8,585 bases of DNA from Spirochaetaceae bacterium. Its GTDB lineage: Bacteria > Spirochaetota > Spirochaetia > SZUA-6 > Fen-1364. A program made the position numbers and the translations under genes. The notes beneath the pieces are model-generated. The model was not told the DNA's origin. It saw only the letters and a list, made by a program, of their open reading frames with translations, and made no database searches. Location: positions 1-8,585 of the forward strand of contig PMDT01000361.1 of NCBI GenBank assembly GCA_003154555.1, written 5' to 3'. This document shows, one piece after another, positions 7,433 to 8,585 of this stretch (its first letter is position 1; every line of letters starts with the position of its first letter).

Positions 7433-7600
7433 TGTTGCTCCCTGATCATGCAAAGAACATGCTAAACCGGCTTTATTTCTGTGCGGTTGCGCACCTACAA
7501 CGGACATTTCGGCCGGGCGCGCGCGATGCCGCCAGAGCCAATGTGTCCTTCCGTACCGAACTCTACGGGGGGCCTGCCTACATTTGCTCAAGGAGAAAAT
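7433..7600. promoter_or_regulatory. Divergent intergenic region between two exported-protein genes
   Basis: These 168 bases separate the divergent starts at 7432 (minus) and 7601 (plus) and must hold both promoters. The best minus-strand match is TTGTAG-N17-AATAAA (about 7470-7500), which is weak. No convincing plus-strand promoter or palindrome stands out; a GC-rich alternating patch (GGGCGCGCGCG, about 7517-7527) lies in the middle. Confidence 0.3.
7590..7595 (+). promoter_or_regulatory. Strong ribosome-binding site fixing the start at 7601
   Basis: AAGGAG lies 5 bases before ATG 7601. It decides the start over the in-frame upstream ATG at 7481, whose extension does not resemble protein and would bury the signal peptide. 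Confidence 0.8.
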
Positions 7601-7978
7601 ATGAAAAAATTGGTAGCTATTACTCTGTTTGCCGTTGCCGTTCCAATCGCTGCTTCCTTTGCAACGGGGCAGATCGAGTTCAGGGCGACGACTCCCACGT
7701 ACGTTGCCCCGAGCCAGCAGACCTACGATCAGCAGGCGTACGATCAGCGCCGGGATCAACAGTGGGCGCTGGCGCAGCAGAATCAGGAAAGGCAGCGCGT
7801 GCTTGCGGAACAGCAGGCGCGTTACAACTGGCAGAGGGACCATTGGCAGATGGAACAAAGAAGCCGGCGGGCTCGACGGCTTTCGATGCAGAGTTACGAA
7901 GAGTGGCTCGCGATGCATCGCTTCGATTACGACAACCGCTACCTCGTGGTTACCATCAGCCATGACGGTCGGCGTTAA
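7601..7978 (+). CDS. Small Gln/Arg-rich exported protein of unknown function
   Basis: 125 residues. MKKLVAITLFAVAVPIAASFATG is a signal peptide, so the protein is exported. The mature chain is unusual. Residues about 40-90 are rich in Gln, Arg, Tyr and Trp (YDQQAYDQRRDQQWALAQQNQERQ in two pieces), probably a charged helix or coiled coil, and include a short tandem repeat YDQQA/YDQRR encoded by near-identical 15-base units starting TACGATCAGC. The C-terminal part (SYEEWLAMHRFDYDNRYLVVTI) looks more folded. No family is recognised. It has its own strong ribosome-binding site and is followed by an intrinsic terminator, so it is probably transcribed alone. Confidence 0.8.
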   Translation: MKKLVAITLFAVAVPIAASFATGQIEFRATTPTYVAPSQQTYDQQAYDQRRDQQWALAQQNQERQRVLAEQQARYNWQRDHWQMEQRSRRARRLSMQSYEEWLAMHRFDYDNRYLVVTISHDGRR

Positions 7979-8027
7979 CAACAAAGCCGCCTGAGGCCCC
8001 CCCTGGGCTCCGGGAAGGCGCGGACCG

Positions 8028-8063
8028 GCAAATGCACCAGGCCTCCTGGTGCATTTGCGTTTT
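8028..8063 (+). terminator. Rho-independent terminator after the Gln-rich protein gene
   Basis: A perfect 14-base-pair stem, GCAAATGCACCAGG pairing with CCTGGTGCATTTGC around a CCT loop (8028-8058), followed by GTTTT. It lies 49 bp after the stop at 7978 and before the next gene. No T-tract follows on the minus strand, so it acts on plus-strand transcription. Confidence 0.85.
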
Positions 8064-8109
8064 GGGAGCGCTGCGTGAGGGAAACCGGCCGACAATGAAA
8101 GGGGGCACA

Positions 8110-8585
8110 ATGGCGAAACGGTTGGCACTTATCACCCTGGCACTTCTGTTTGCAGCTCTTTCGCTTTCGGCGGACGTGTTCCGTTTCGCGTACACGAAGG
8201 GGGAAAAGTACAGGATACTCTCACAAGTGCACGAATCGGTGTACGTGAACGGCAGGTTCAGCCACGACGTGGACATCCTTGACAAGATCGCCGTCGCCGT
8301 CACCGATACCAAGGGCGACGCGGGATACAATGTCGTCGACTTCCAGACGTCGGAGAGAGCGTTCGGGTCCATCAACACGTACGAGTGGACCGAGCATTAC
8401 TCCTCCGAATACTGGCGGGACGGCCGGGGCGCCTACACGATCGATCCTTCCTATTTCATGCCGGTGGTGCGTAATGTTCCTTTTTTCCCCGACGGAGATG
8501 TTTCCGTCGGCGGGTCATGGACCGCACCCGCCACGGAGTCCCACGATTTTCGCGGGAGCTTCGGAATTCCTGATCCGTTCCAGTT
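8110..8585 (+). CDS. Exported protein, N-terminal part (truncated by window end)
   Basis: 158 codons are visible with no stop. MAKRLALITLALLFAALSLSA is a signal peptide with likely cleavage at LSA-DVF, putting the protein in the periplasm or outer membrane. The mature start, VFRFAYTKGEKYRILSQVHE, followed by VYVNGRFSHDVDILDKIAV and later YFMPVVRNVPFFPDG and GGSWTAPATESHDF, is compact and well conserved in look. It reminds me of exported spirochaete proteins that carry an OmpA-type domain further on; that is a memory-based impression, and no such domain is visible here. ATG 8110 is chosen because AAAGGGGG sits 4 bases upstream; an in-frame ATG at 8095 would add MKGGT and has a poorly spaced AGGGA. 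Confidence 0.8.
   Translation, partial: MAKRLALITLALLFAALSLSADVFRFAYTKGEKYRILSQVHESVYVNGRFSHDVDILDKIAVAVTDTKGDAGYNVVDFQTSERAFGSINTYEWTEHYSSEYWRDGRGAYTIDPSYFMPVVRNVPFFPDGDVSVGGSWTAPATESHDFRGSFGIPDPFQ

Noticed and set aside
8095..8109. Alternative start ATG 8095 for the last gene
   Set aside because: The AGGGA before it is about 12 bases away, whereas AAAGGGGG is well placed for ATG 8110.
7433..8128. Upstream extension of the minus-strand exported protein to 400 residues
   Set aside because: It would be antisense to the 7601-7978 gene and its terminator, and would place a good signal peptide and ribosome-binding site in mid-protein.
1..8585. CRISPR arrays, insertion sequences, tRNA or rRNA genes
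   Set aside because: No regularly spaced repeats, transposase-like protein, terminal inverted repeats or RNA-gene signatures were seen.

Overview
The window carries a complete ImuA-ImuB-DnaE2 translesion-synthesis ('mutasome') operon. It is flanked on the left by a divergent, truncated sensor kinase and on the right by a cluster of small exported proteins. The DNA is GC-rich by eye, with AT-rich intergenic patches. Genes are tightly packed, have good Shine-Dalgarno sequences and often encode signal peptides. All of this fits a Gram-negative bacterium. The last, partial gene resembles, from memory, exported proteins of spirochaetes. I offer a spirochaete or another non-proteobacterial host as a tentative guess only; nothing in the window fixes the taxonomy.

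Layout. (1) 1-1360, minus strand: N-terminal 453 residues of a hybrid two-component protein, receiver-GAF-PAS-HisKA, cut by the window edge at the H-box histidine. A possible 40-residue leader ORF (1357-1479) overlaps its start codon. (2) 1361-1734: divergent intergenic region with an AT-rich core, a small perfect hairpin (1501-1516), a striking cluster of three GGAACA/TGTTCC half-sites (1618-1654), and a sigma70-like promoter (1697-1725) ending almost on the imuA start. (3) 1735-6916, plus strand: imuA, imuB and dnaE2 in one operon (23-bp overlap, then a 12-bp gap). (4) 6926-7432, minus strand: small exported protein of unknown function, convergent with dnaE2 and 9 bp from it. (5) 7601-7978, plus strand: small Gln/Arg-rich exported protein, followed by a strong intrinsic terminator (8028-8063). 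(6) 8110 to the end, plus strand: start of another exported protein, truncated by the window.

How it works together. In organisms where the cassette has been studied, LexA represses imuA-imuB-dnaE2 and DNA damage induces it. DnaE2 is the error-prone polymerase, ImuB is a catalytically crippled Y-family protein that links DnaE2 to the beta clamp, and ImuA is a RecA-like partner. Here the half-site cluster includes a GAAC-N7-GAAC pair, which is the alphaproteobacterial LexA-box geometry read on the opposite strand. It is therefore a good candidate for the SOS operator, although no lexA gene is present. The small exported proteins to the right have no evident link to DNA repair.
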